From: Bacteroidota bacterium
Lineage (GTDB): Bacteria > Bacteroidota > Bacteroidia > Flavobacteriales > Flavobacteriaceae
Reading direction: 5' to 3'
DNA: 16,025 nt
NCBI GenBank assembly: GCA_022560715.1
Contig: JADFSQ010000011.1
Coordinates: 1 to 16,025 of the forward strand
The first letter of the stretch is position 1, and each line of letters begins with the position of its first letter. The position numbers and the translations under genes were made by a program. The notes beneath the pieces were generated by a model. The model had not been told where the DNA came from. It saw only the letters and a program-made list of their open reading frames with translations, and did no database searches. Of this stretch, positions 1 through 8,296 are shown in pieces.

Positions 1-97
1 TTAATTTATCAGGAGGGAAACTACCAAGAATTAGATATTTAGCATTATTATTAGTTTTTGGAAATCTTTTCCATGGATGTTTTTCTGTTTTATTCAT
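1..97 (-). CDS. Uracil-DNA glycosylase family protein, N-terminal fragment
   Basis: The ATG at 97-95 opens 32 codons that run off the left edge. The residues include HPWKRFP, then NAKYLILGSFPPDKL. The pattern HPW-x-x-F...AK-(Y/V)-LILG-(S/T)-FPP is how small uracil-DNA-glycosylase-fold proteins of Bacteroidetes usually begin; these enzymes excise deaminated or mismatched bases from DNA. The start overlaps the end of the upstream gene as ATGAATAA, so the two are probably translationally coupled. Only the first strand and loop of the fold can be seen. The catalytic part lies outside the window, so activity and exact subfamily are inference. Confidence 0.6.
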   Translation of the reverse strand, partial: MNKTEKHPWKRFPKTNNNAKYLILGSFPPDKL

Positions 98-611
98 TAC
101 ACATCCTTCTCGCATTGTTCATGCCGTCAAATCTTTTTGCACACCTATCAATTTCTATTTGCACATCCCAAGAGGGAGTGCTAAACATTCCTCCTTTATT
201 TTGATAATTGTCCCAAAGACTAACACAAGTACAAGCCTCTTCTTTTTTGCTTGGTGTAATCGCAAAAACTACTATTACTCCAATAACAATTATTGCAATA
301 ATTATGTTTCTACCCGTTTTACCTTGTTTTCCTTGTTCTTTTCTTCTTTCTTCTAATTTTGATATAGGTGGAGTTGGCTTCTTAAGAGTAGGAGAAGATA
401 TTCTTTTCTTGCTTTCAGCAGATAATTTTTTAATAATATCGTCATGCAGTTTATTTATATCATCTTTAAAAATTTCATTACAAGTGGCATCTAATATTTT
501 TCTTTCATCCAAATTTGATCTTTCATATTCTTTTCTGTATCTACTGATGTGATTAACATCAATAATATTTGAATTATAAAGTGCCTCAATTGTGTTAATG
601 TATTTACTCAT
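90..611 (-). CDS. Single-pass membrane protein of unknown function, 173 aa
   Basis: I do not recognise a family. Residues 1-100 are charged and probably cytoplasmic, with many Lys/Glu and a Pro-rich stretch near 79-83 (KPTPPIS). A single hydrophobic helix spans about residues 102-118. The remaining ~55 residues would lie outside the inner membrane and hold four cysteines (127, 129, 157, 171), which could form two disulfides. There is no cleavable signal peptide, so an N-in, C-out topology is likely. ATG at 611 lies 2 bp after the stop of the DUF4177-like gene, and the TAA is overlapped by the start of the glycosylase-like gene, so the three form an operon. The context does not reveal a function. 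Confidence 0.7.
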   Translation of the reverse strand: MSKYINTIEALYNSNIIDVNHISRYRKEYERSNLDERKILDATCNEIFKDDINKLHDDIIKKLSAESKKRISSPTLKKPTPPISKLEERRKEQGKQGKTGRNIIIAIIVIGVIVVFAITPSKKEEACTCVSLWDNYQNKGGMFSTPSWDVQIEIDRCAKRFDGMNNARRMCNE

Positions 612-613
612 AA

Positions 614-778
614 TTATAAATTTTCTATTTGTTTTTTAAATATGTAAAGCCCATCTTTATCCGCAAGTACTAATTCATATCCATCCTCTCCATAAATATT
701 AAGTATTTTTTCAAGTTTTTTTATTCCTCCACCCCCACCAAGTGAAATATGCTCTGCTTTATAGTCCCATTTTTTCAT
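614..778 (-). CDS. DUF4177-like small protein, 54 aa
   Basis: A short open frame runs from ATG at 778 to TAA at 614-616. It starts MKKWDYKAEHI, has a run of five glycines, then LEKILNIYGEDGYELVLAD and ends with GLYIFKKQIENL. The layout MKKWEYK...L-x-x-G-x-x-G-(W/Y)-ELV...FKK is that of DUF4177, a small alpha-beta domain of unknown function that is common in bacteria. Here the usual Trp in GWELV is Tyr. The gene starts 23 bp after the interrupted lipoprotein gene and ends 2 bp before the next start, consistent with an operon running leftward. The family call rests on motif memory; the frame and tight packing are seen directly. Confidence 0.7.
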   Translation of the reverse strand: MKKWDYKAEHISLGGGGGIKKLEKILNIYGEDGYELVLADKDGLYIFKKQIENL

Positions 779-801
779 TTTGTTACTTATTTATTTTGTT
801 A

Positions 802-1460
802 TTAATTCTCATCTTCAAATATTATTTTAAATTCATGTTCTAACTCCACACTCAAACCAACATCGCTATTAAAGGTGGTTTTTATAAAAACCAGCGCAGT
901 ATCACCAGCCATTTCATTATCAAAAAAAAATTGTTGCCTTGGGTGATAATTGTTTTTACTATAAGTACCTAAAACCGTTTCGGCATATGGGCAATCCCAA
1001 CACATATTAGGTGATATTTGGTAACCTGCAATATTAAGAGGCGGTTGTATTTGAGCTATATCTGTTAATGTAAAAGTGAAATTACCTATTGGGATAGGGT
1101 TGTTAAATTCACCATCGGAAAACCAACTTAAAAACGAATACATAGGTACTGTAAATGTAATACTATCAAAAGCCACCCAATAATTAGAATCGTAGCCAAC
1201 CTCAATTAATGGTACTCCATTTATAACATAGTCAGGATGGAGTTCATCTAAAGTCCCTTTAATTGTAAAATAATTTAAGCCTATATGTTCGATATGCCAA
1301 TAACCATTATTGTCTTGATAAACATTTGGAGAAACTAGTGGGTCTATTTCAAATAAAGCGACACAATTTCCGTCTAAGCAAGATATGGTTTATTTATGTC
1401 ATTACTACAAGACAGTTGTATAAACATAAAGCAGAAAAGAAGAATGAATCTGTTTACCAT
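802..1460 (-). pseudogene. Frameshifted lipoprotein gene of unknown function
   Basis: The ATG at 1460 opens a lipoprotein signal peptide (MVNRFILLFCFMFIQLSC, lipobox IQLSC, Cys18). This frame hits TAG at 1374-1376 after 28 codons. A second frame is open from just after a TAA at 1390-1392 down to TAA at 802-804 and has no ATG near its beginning; it reads on as CLDGNCVALFEIDPLVSP. The two frames overlap at 1374-1389 and differ by one base. The whole span is 659 bp, one short of a multiple of three, so restoring one base would give a protein of about 219 aa. The body has CLDGNC and CWDC cysteine pairs and looks like a beta-rich secreted domain, but I do not recognise a family. Either the gene lost one base or the sequence has an error. 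A tempting GTG at 1176 is only an internal codon. Confidence 0.75.
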
Positions 1461-1664
1461 AGTAATAGACTAACATTTTAAAATTACAAAGCGAAAGCAC
1501 TCAAGAACTATAATTTATATCATATTATATTAAACGGAATTAAATGGTTGACGATGAATATATTAAAATACATTTTGTAATATGTAAAATATAGTAGAGA
1601 TTACATTCTCAAGCTGTTTATTGTTATAAAAACAATTATCTTTATAAAAACTTGTACAATACCA

Positions 1665-3041
1665 ATGCATAAAAAGTTTTACCTATTCAAATACTTACTA
1701 TTAATCTACAGTAGTCTTTATTTTTTAAAAGGATATGCTCAAGCACCAACAAATTTCACTAAAGATTATTTTTTGTTTATAGACCACGAAAAACAAATCC
1801 CTGTTTTAATTTTGGAAGACTCCTTAATGTACACAGGATATGACTTTAAGAAAACAAAGATTAATGGTTTACCTAAAAATATACCGTTAAAAGACTTTAA
1901 GGCAGTAAAACATAAAGGGCAAACTTATATTGTTGATAAGGGCTGTGGTCCTGTTTTTAAGTTTGAAAATAATTCTTTAAATAGAATAGATAAATCGTTT
2001 AGGCATCGAAATCAATTTAACGCATCAGTTTTTGTGTATAATGACAAGATTCATTTTTTTGGAGGTTATGGCATGTTTACAGACAAAAATATTGTCACTT
2101 ATTTTGACGAGGAGATGGGAGATTGGTTAGAACTACCAATTAATTCAAAAGAGAAACCGCTACCGAGAAGTAGTTGTTTTAGTGTATTAATTGGAGATGA
2201 ACTTTATATATGGAATGGTTCAGTAAAAGATGATATTATTTTTGCAGATGCTATAAACGATAATACAGTATGGAAATTGAATTTAAAAAACAATAAATGG
2301 ATTCAATATGGGGAAACCGAAAAACTTACAGCATCTAATCGTAATATCCAGCTAACGTTTCAAGCTAAAGATTTTCTATATCAAATTTCATTCGATGCCG
2401 TTTATAAGATAAATGTTTTAAATAATAACATTACACAATATGAGTTTAAAATGCCAACCCTTATCGATTGTGTTTACGACCCTTATGCTAATAAAGTAAT
2501 TTTAGTAGTCAAAAACCATGGTAATGACACAAAAAACATTTATATATAAAATTTAGATGAGCTTACTAAAAATATTGTAAATCAGACTCCTTTTTATTCC
2601 TCCTTCAAACAGAAATATTTGTTTTGGTTATTAGGTGGCTTTATTCTTTTGGTAATTATATTAATTGTAAGAAAGACAGCAATTGGTAAATTAAAGAAAA
2701 GTAAATCTATAATTTATAATAATAAGACTAACACATTTATATACAAACAAAAACCGATTATTTTTGAAAAAGAATTGCATTCACTATTTGTGTTTTTAAT
2801 TAATAACCAAAATCAATTTATTTTATTAGATAAAATTAATGAACTTTTTACAAGTGGAGATATACAAGAAAGCTATATCACCATAAATAAAAGGAGAGAT
2901 ACTGCGGTTAATAAACTTATTTTTACTTTAAAAACTGTACTTAATAAAGAAAAAAGTGAAATTATTATTGAACGTAAAAATGCCAAAGACAAAAGAGTTA
3001 AAGAAATTAAACTTGGAATTTCTGTTCAGGTTATTGAATAA
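1665..3041 (+). pseudogene. Kelch-like / TM / winged-helix-like transmembrane regulator, interrupted by in-frame TAA
   Basis: Two open stretches, 1665-2549 and 2550-3041, are in the same frame and separated only by TAA at 2547-2549. Read through, they make one 458-residue product. Residues 1-25 are a signal peptide (cut near GYA-Q). Residues ~30-290 look like a Kelch-type beta-propeller (for example VYNDKIHFFGGYGMF, ending in a MGDWLEL strand). A hydrophobic helix lies at ~319-336 (LFWLLGGFILLVIILIV). The last ~110 residues resemble an OmpR/PhoB-type winged helix (ESYITINKRRDTAVNKLIF...). This would be a one-component sensor with an outside propeller and an inside DNA-binding domain. A CAA-to-TAA change would explain the stop. 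A weak promoter-like TATCTTTA lies at 1637-1644. The propeller call is moderate, the winged-helix call weaker. Confidence 0.7.
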
Positions 3042-3053
3042 ATATTATCTTCG
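3021..3053 (+). promoter_or_regulatory. Probable tRNA-Ala promoter
   Basis: TATCTTCG at 3046-3053 matches the Bacteroidetes -7 box TAnnTTTG with one mismatch. A partial -33 box, TCTG at 3021-3024, lies 21 bp upstream. It would start transcription about 8 bp before the mature tRNA. It overlaps the last codons and stop of the preceding open frame. Confidence 0.45.
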
Positions 3054-3066
3054 ACAAAATTAATTT

Positions 3067-3140
3067 GGGGATGTAGCTCAGTTGGCTAGAGCGCTTGACT
3101 GGCAGTCAAGAGGTCGTGGGTTCGAGCCCCATCTTCTCCA
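3067..3140 (+). tRNA. tRNA-Ala (anticodon GGC)
   Basis: A complete cloverleaf can be folded over 74 nt. The anticodon stem CTTGA/TCAAG encloses the loop CTGGCAG, giving anticodon GGC, which reads GCC and GCU codons. The D stem is GCTC/GAGC, the T stem GTGGG/CCCAT and the T loop TTCGAGC. The acceptor stem has the G3-U70 wobble that marks alanine tRNAs, plus one U-U mismatch at 6-67. The 3' CCA is not encoded: discriminator A is followed by CTA. The next base on the plus strand is already the stop codon of the convergent amidase gene. Confidence 0.95.
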
Positions 3141-4676
3141 CTAATTTAAAACAGGTGGTATTCTATGTTTTGTCCCTTGTTCATAAGCATAGGCAAGTTT
3201 TATCAATGTAGGCTCATCGAAGAGTCGTCCTAAAAATTGTATTCCAGCGGGTAAATTTCCCGAAGTGAAACCCATTGGCACAGTAAAAGCTGGTTGCCCT
3301 GTATGAGGTGCAATAATCTGGCTATTATCGCCTTTGTATTCCTCGTTAAACAAATTAATTTTTGCAGGTTTATTATTCCAGGTAGGATAAATAATAGCAT
3401 CCAATTGCAACTCATCCATACGCTTTTCAATGGCTTCTCTAAACGCAATTCGCTTTACATCAGTATAGGCATCCAAACACTCAATATCTTTGTTTTCAAA
3501 TCGTCCGTCATGCGTTGCAAAATATTGTAACCGTCCTGTAGCATATTCTGATTTGGAACCAATAGCGATAATATCTTCTAAAGTTTTCAGGCTATTCCTT
3601 TTAACATAAGTTGCAAGATAGGATTCTACATCTTTTCTAAATTCCGCACACCATTGATTTTGTTTTAAGGTCGAAAAATCAAGGATTTCAACCGAATCAA
3701 TAATTTGTGCACCAAGAACTTTTATATCTTCAATTGCTTTATCAAATAATACGATGATTTCTTTGTCAGAATCTGCATCAATTAATTCTCGTAGCACACC
3801 AATTCGAGTATCTTTTAATCCGTCTTTTTGAAGAAATTGAGTATAATTATTAGGAATCTTTCCTTCGGAATATTTAGTAATTTCGTCATTTGCATCAAAC
3901 CCAACCATTACTTCCATAACTTTTGTAGCATCTTCAACAGTACGACACATTGGACCAACCACATCATTTCGTAAAATAAGCGGAATAATGCCTTCTCTAC
4001 TTATAAGCCCAAGAGTGGTTCTAAAACCTACTAATGCAGTACGAGATGAAGGTCCACGGATTGAGTTTCCGGTATCGGTACCCAAACCAATGATTCCAAA
4101 ATTTGAAGCTACAGAAGCTGCTGTGCCACCACTTGACCCTGCTGGAACATAAGCTAAATTATAAGGGTTTCTAGTAGTCCCTTTAGTTGAACTTTCGGTA
4201 TGTTTTGCACTAAAAGCCCATTCAGCCATATTAGATTTTGCGATAATAATTGCACCAGCATTTACTAATTTTTCAATTATAAAGGCGTCTTCTTTTGGAA
4301 TAAAATCTTTTAGAGCCAACGAGCCTCCAGTAGTTGGCAAACCTTTGGTGTTAATATTGTCCTTTACAATTAAAGGGATGCCGTGTAATGGTTTCAAGAC
4401 ACCTGTGTTTTTATAATCATCATCCAATTTTTTGGCTATAGAAAGTGCTTCAGGATTTATAATAGAAATGGAGTTTATACTATCGTCAAACTTTTCAATT
4501 TGTTTTATATACGCTGACACTAATTTTTCACACGTAAAGCGACCATCTTTATATGCAGAATGAATATCGCTTATCGTCAATTCGCTGAGATTAATATCTT
4601 TCACTTCTTTTGAAGTGTTGCACCCTAAAATTCCTAAAGCAAATATTAAGTAAGCAGATTTTATAATAAAGTTCAT
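3141..4676 (-). CDS. Amidase-signature lipoprotein, 511 aa
   Basis: Amidase-signature hydrolase that cleaves a C-N amide bond; the substrate is unknown (peptide amidases and aryl/acyl amidases share the fold). The Ser-cisSer-Lys triad is visible: Lys105 in LIVKDN, cis-Ser181 in AGSSGGTAA, and nucleophile Ser205 in TDTGNSIRGPSS, 24 residues after the cis-Ser as in the family. The residue before the nucleophile is Asn rather than the usual Gly. I chose ATG at 4676 because it opens a lipoprotein signal peptide (LGILGC, Cys19), so the enzyme should be membrane-anchored outside the cytoplasm. The longer frame to 4754 starts with TTG inside the upstream gene. The gene lies 5 bp after the hydrolase stop and is last in an operon. 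There is no GatB or GatC neighbour, so it is not GatA. Confidence 0.9.
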   Translation of the reverse strand: MNFIIKSAYLIFALGILGCNTSKEVKDINLSELTISDIHSAYKDGRFTCEKLVSAYIKQIEKFDDSINSISIINPEALSIAKKLDDDYKNTGVLKPLHGIPLIVKDNINTKGLPTTGGSLALKDFIPKEDAFIIEKLVNAGAIIIAKSNMAEWAFSAKHTESSTKGTTRNPYNLAYVPAGSSGGTAASVASNFGIIGLGTDTGNSIRGPSSRTALVGFRTTLGLISREGIIPLILRNDVVGPMCRTVEDATKVMEVMVGFDANDEITKYSEGKIPNNYTQFLQKDGLKDTRIGVLRELIDADSDKEIIVLFDKAIEDIKVLGAQIIDSVEILDFSTLKQNQWCAEFRKDVESYLATYVKRNSLKTLEDIIAIGSKSEYATGRLQYFATHDGRFENKDIECLDAYTDVKRIAFREAIEKRMDELQLDAIIYPTWNNKPAKINLFNEEYKGDNSQIIAPHTGQPAFTVPMGFTSGNLPAGIQFLGRLFDEPTLIKLAYAYEQGTKHRIPPVLN

Positions 4677-4681
4677 AAAAA

Positions 4682-5524
4682 TTAATTTTTTAAAAAAGTA
4701 ATAGAAACATCTACAGCATTCTGTAATTCTTCTGTTAAGGTATCTTTTTTCCAAGGATGAGAAGTCCCAAAAACATGGTTTGCACCTTTTATAATTTTCA
4801 ATATGCTGTTAGGATTCCATTTATGAAGTGCCTTGGCTTCTTCAACCGAAACCGATGTGTCGTCATTGCCATGAATTATTAAATGGGGAATCTTTAAATT
4901 TGAAACTGCTCGTTTTATAGTTAAACGCTTTTCATTACTTTCGAAATCTTCAAAATATTGAAAGTAATGTGGCATTTGCTGTTTGGTTCTTCCGTTTTCT
5001 ACAAACATTACACCTTGCTCTTTCCATTGTTTTAAATGCTGACCGCTCGGAAATCGTGCTTTAAAATCACTTACTCCAGCCAGACTTATAATATTATTGA
5101 TACGAGAATCTTCTTCAGCTTTGATTGAAACAATACCACCACCTCTACTATGTCCAAGTAAAGTAATGTTATTGGTATTAGCTTCTGTTGTTAAAGTAGG
5201 ATTTTTGCTGACCCAATTAATGACCGTTTTTAAATCGTCTAATTCTTTAGTGTAGTTATTGTTTCCAAAGGCTTCTAAATCCGGAAAATCTATGGGTTGT
5301 TCTGCAGTACCACCATTATGTGAAAAATTGAATTTTATAAAATAGAAACCAGCATCAGCAAATATTTTTGCCATTATATTCCACGCTCCCCAATCTTTAA
5401 ATCCTTTATAGCCATGGGAGAAAATCAGGATTGGTTTAGGAATCTTATTTGAGACATAAAAGGCATCAACAAGAATAGGTTTATCGTGTTTTCCTTCTAA
5501 AACTATGTTTTTTGTAATAATCAT
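4682..5524 (-). CDS. Alpha/beta hydrolase (dienelactone-hydrolase-like), 280 aa
   Basis: Cytoplasmic serine hydrolase with no signal peptide. The nucleophile elbow is GHSRGG with Ser126. The acid is Asp222 in IHGNDDTSV and the base is His250 in GANHVFG, giving a full catalytic triad in the canonical order. The oxyanion region is IFSHGYKGFKDWG near residue 35. Length and motifs fit the dienelactone hydrolase / acyl-peptidase-like part of the superfamily; the substrate is not predictable. ATG at 5524 lies 2 bp after the stop of the AddB-like gene, and the amidase starts 5 bp after this stop, so these three genes are probably cotranscribed. The pairing with an amidase may hint at a shared catabolic role, but that is speculation. 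Confidence 0.9.
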   Translation of the reverse strand: MIITKNIVLEGKHDKPILVDAFYVSNKIPKPILIFSHGYKGFKDWGAWNIMAKIFADAGFYFIKFNFSHNGGTAEQPIDFPDLEAFGNNNYTKELDDLKTVINWVSKNPTLTTEANTNNITLLGHSRGGGIVSIKAEEDSRINNIISLAGVSDFKARFPSGQHLKQWKEQGVMFVENGRTKQQMPHYFQYFEDFESNEKRLTIKRAVSNLKIPHLIIHGNDDTSVSVEEAKALHKWNPNSILKIIKGANHVFGTSHPWKKDTLTEELQNAVDVSITFLKN

Positions 5525-5526
5525 TT

Positions 5527-8286
5527 TTAAACTTCTTTTTCTGTAAATGGAATTTCAGGATTACAGATTTCTAAAATTAAGGATTTAAGTTCGTTATAAA
5601 AAGATTCGAGCGTTTCTTGCGTAATTAAACTGTCTTTTTTAGCTCCAATCCCGATTTTATCTTTTTTAGAAAACTTTAAAAAGCCAGCTTTTAAATTTTT
5701 AAATGAGATTATTCCGGCTTCAACAGGATTTGTAAAAGGGATGCTTATATTTAGCATATAAGCATATATTAGTACTTGGAAGCTTTTGCTGTATTTTGTA
5801 TAATCGGTTGTTATGTCTTCCCAATTAATAATTTCTACTTTGCTTTGTTCTACCTTTCCTGTTTTGTAATCTATTATTCGCATAGTTCCATTATACTCAT
5901 CTACACGATCTACTTTTCCTTTAAGGATTACAGGAAAATCTAGCTCTGGGATATCTATACTTACATTTAGGGCGGTTTCTATTTGAAGAATTTTAATGGT
6001 GTTTCCTTGTTTTAAGGTTTCTATTTCAGCGTTTAAAAAGTTAGATATATAGCGTTTTGCAATTTCAAAAATAATGAGATTTTTGCCTTTAGTAATATCA
6101 CCTTCTTTGTATATTTTATGAAAATGTAAAAAAACTTTTTCAGCAATATTTTGTTTCATGGTTTTTACAGCTTCAACCGATAAAAACCCATCAATCAAAG
6201 GGGTATACAAATCTTCTAAAGTATTATGTATAACAGTTCCTAAAGTATTAGAGGCTACAATTTCTTCAGCAGAATCTTCTTCTTTTATTTCTAAAATTTT
6301 TTGATAATAAAAATCAATAGGATTCCTCATATAGTTGGTTAAGGAAGAAGGAGAAAATCCATTTGAAGCTACAGACTTTATTTTAGACATCATTAGTTCT
6401 GTTTTAGGCACAGAAATTAATTGTGTTTTAATTATTGGAGTTTTTGGAGCAACAATAAACTGCTTTAGATTGTGGATACCTTCAATTTCAAGTTGAGTAA
6501 TAAATCTACTCTTCTCTCCACCATTTAACACGTCTGGTTCAGTATTATATAAAATATAGATGTTTTTGGCACGCTGTAACAATCTATAAAAATGATATGT
6601 ATATACTGCATCCTTCTCTTTGTAAGTTGGCAGTCCATTTTCAATCTTTACACCATAAGGAATAAAGGAATTGTTGCTTTTCCCGGAAGGTAAAATCCCT
6701 TCGTTGACGGATGAAATAATTACAGTTTCGAAATCTAATACGCGAGATTCAAGCATCCCCATAATTTGTAAACCTTGTAAGGGTTCACCTTGAAAATCCA
6801 AAGTTTCATTATTTAAAATTTCCATATACAAACTATGCAACACCTTAATTGAATTGATATAATTATATTTAAAATTGAGTTCATTAAGGATATTAAAAAC
6901 TTCATGAAATTTGTATAAATATTCTAAACCTAGAAGATTTTCGTTTTTATTTAGGTTAAGATGCTCCTTTAAAATCAATATAAGTTCAGCACAGTTTTGC
7001 AATGCGATTTTAGGACTCTCTTCCCAACTATCAAATATCAGAGCTATAATATCTTTTTTTTCAATGGCAAGGCTTATAAGTTTGTCTTTAGATAAATAGA
7101 TGAGGTTGTTAGCTTGAATGTTTTTGATAATATTTTCAGCTAAATTGGTTTTTTTTATATTAAATAAAGGTCTGATGAACTGATGAGATAAAAGCGATAT
7201 GATATCTTTATAATAATAAAAAGCTTTATTGTTTTTATGGAGTGTAAATAATTTATCGAACAATGATGCCAATGGTATTATTCTTAAAGGCAATCCCATT
7301 GTAATGTTTAAAGATTCAATGTTTTTTGGGATAGAATTTAAAAGAGGAATAAGGAGGTTTTCGTCACCTAAAACAACAGCAGTATTATTTAGATTATTAT
7401 TTTCATTTTTTTGTTTAAGTAATAACTCTCCAATATATTTTGCTTGACCAACATTTTTTGGAATTCCAATAATTGAAATATTTTTTTCTTTGTTATAATT
7501 TTTGGATACCCATTTAAAAGTATGGGTTTTATAATACCTCCAATTTTTTTTATGCATCTTAACAAAAAAGCCAGCGTCATGATTTGTAGTATTAATGAAT
7601 GAATCATCAATATCCCAATAAATATCTGCCAGATCATTATGAAGCAATTCTTGAATTATGGTTTCTTCAGCAGTATTTAAAGCATTAAAGCCAATGAAAA
7701 TATGTTTTTTATCCTGATTAGTCTGTATGTAGCTTTCAATATTTTCTACAGCCTCCCTATATATCAATCCTTGATATCCAAAGCCTTTATTTATAAGATG
7801 ATTTGTTAAACTTGCATACGTAGTGTTTAATTTTTTCCAAAAAGAAAGGTAATTTTTAATTAATTGGGTTTGATTATTTTCAAGCGACCAATGATTAATA
7901 TCCTGAATGGCGCTTAAATAATTAAATATTTTCTCTTGAGGAATTAAGTAACGATCTATTTCGTTAAAATCTTGTAACAGTATTTGTGCCCATTTTGAAA
8001 AAGTATCAAAATTGTCTAAGTTCTCTTTTGAAGTATTTTTAAGATATATACAATAAAATTCAAAAAGCAACTCAATGTTTGAGAGTTGTTTTAATTGAGA
8101 CAATTCTTCCACAAATTCCTCTATACTTAAAATGTAAGGAGAGAAAAAAGTTTGAGAGTAAATATTAGATAGTTCTTGTTTTAAAAAAACACCAGCACGT
8201 TTACTTGGTAGTATATAGGTAAAATCCGAAATGTTAACGTTCTTTTTTTTTAGATCATTTAAAACGTCATTGATAAAACTTGCCAT
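5527..8286 (-). CDS. addB: AddB-like PD-(D/E)XK nuclease, 919 aa
   Basis: Likely the AddB partner of the AddA-type helicase-nuclease encoded at 11048-14188; together they would resect DNA double-strand ends for RecA-dependent repair. The N-terminus (YILPSKRAGVFLKQEL, ~25-40) looks like the inactivated helicase fold of AddB, without an intact Walker A GxGKT. The C-terminal nuclease is complete: LGTVIHNTLEDLY (His687), GKVDRVD (Asp793), IIDYKTGK (Asp806, Lys808) and SFQVLIYAY (Gln837). The cysteines that bind a 4Fe-4S cluster in classical AddB are missing: the usual RCP is RNP near residue 655, and only one Cys occurs after it. ATG at 8286 lies 10 bp after a large palindrome. The symbol follows from nuclease family and pairing with addA, so treat it as functional equivalence. 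Confidence 0.82.
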   Translation of the reverse strand: MASFINDVLNDLKKKNVNISDFTYILPSKRAGVFLKQELSNIYSQTFFSPYILSIEEFVEELSQLKQLSNIELLFEFYCIYLKNTSKENLDNFDTFSKWAQILLQDFNEIDRYLIPQEKIFNYLSAIQDINHWSLENNQTQLIKNYLSFWKKLNTTYASLTNHLINKGFGYQGLIYREAVENIESYIQTNQDKKHIFIGFNALNTAEETIIQELLHNDLADIYWDIDDSFINTTNHDAGFFVKMHKKNWRYYKTHTFKWVSKNYNKEKNISIIGIPKNVGQAKYIGELLLKQKNENNNLNNTAVVLGDENLLIPLLNSIPKNIESLNITMGLPLRIIPLASLFDKLFTLHKNNKAFYYYKDIISLLSHQFIRPLFNIKKTNLAENIIKNIQANNLIYLSKDKLISLAIEKKDIIALIFDSWEESPKIALQNCAELILILKEHLNLNKNENLLGLEYLYKFHEVFNILNELNFKYNYINSIKVLHSLYMEILNNETLDFQGEPLQGLQIMGMLESRVLDFETVIISSVNEGILPSGKSNNSFIPYGVKIENGLPTYKEKDAVYTYHFYRLLQRAKNIYILYNTEPDVLNGGEKSRFITQLEIEGIHNLKQFIVAPKTPIIKTQLISVPKTELMMSKIKSVASNGFSPSSLTNYMRNPIDFYYQKILEIKEEDSAEEIVASNTLGTVIHNTLEDLYTPLIDGFLSVEAVKTMKQNIAEKVFLHFHKIYKEGDITKGKNLIIFEIAKRYISNFLNAEIETLKQGNTIKILQIETALNVSIDIPELDFPVILKGKVDRVDEYNGTMRIIDYKTGKVEQSKVEIINWEDITTDYTKYSKSFQVLIYAYMLNISIPFTNPVEAGIISFKNLKAGFLKFSKKDKIGIGAKKDSLITQETLESFYNELKSLILEICNPEIPFTEKEV

Positions 8287-8296
8287 TGTATAAAAA

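Noticed and set aside
159..552. Plus-strand open frames at 159-356 and 208-552
   Set aside because: They lie antisense to the coherent 173-aa membrane protein frame and have low-complexity, Phe/Ser/Ile-rich translations typical of shadows.
802..1176. Separate 124-aa gene starting at GTG 1176
   Set aside because: The frame continues upstream without a stop to 1389 and follows a lipoprotein signal peptide in the neighbouring frame; the GTG is an internal codon.
1380..1392. Programmed -1 frameshift in the lipoprotein gene
   Set aside because: The junction has no X-XXY-YYZ heptamer and no downstream pseudoknot was apparent; a lost base explains it more simply.
2619..3041. Independent 140-aa membrane protein gene
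   Set aside because: Its first codon is TTG, and the frame is continuous with the upstream Kelch-like frame except for one TAA, so it is the 3' part of that gene.
3067..3140. tRNA as an integration site for a mobile island
   Set aside because: No duplicated tRNA 3' segment, integrase or recombinase is visible in the window, and the accessory-looking genes lie on the tRNA 5' side.
4677..4754. Longer amidase start (537 aa)
   Set aside because: The start would be TTG inside the hydrolase gene and would bury the lipoprotein signal peptide; ATG at 4676 is better.
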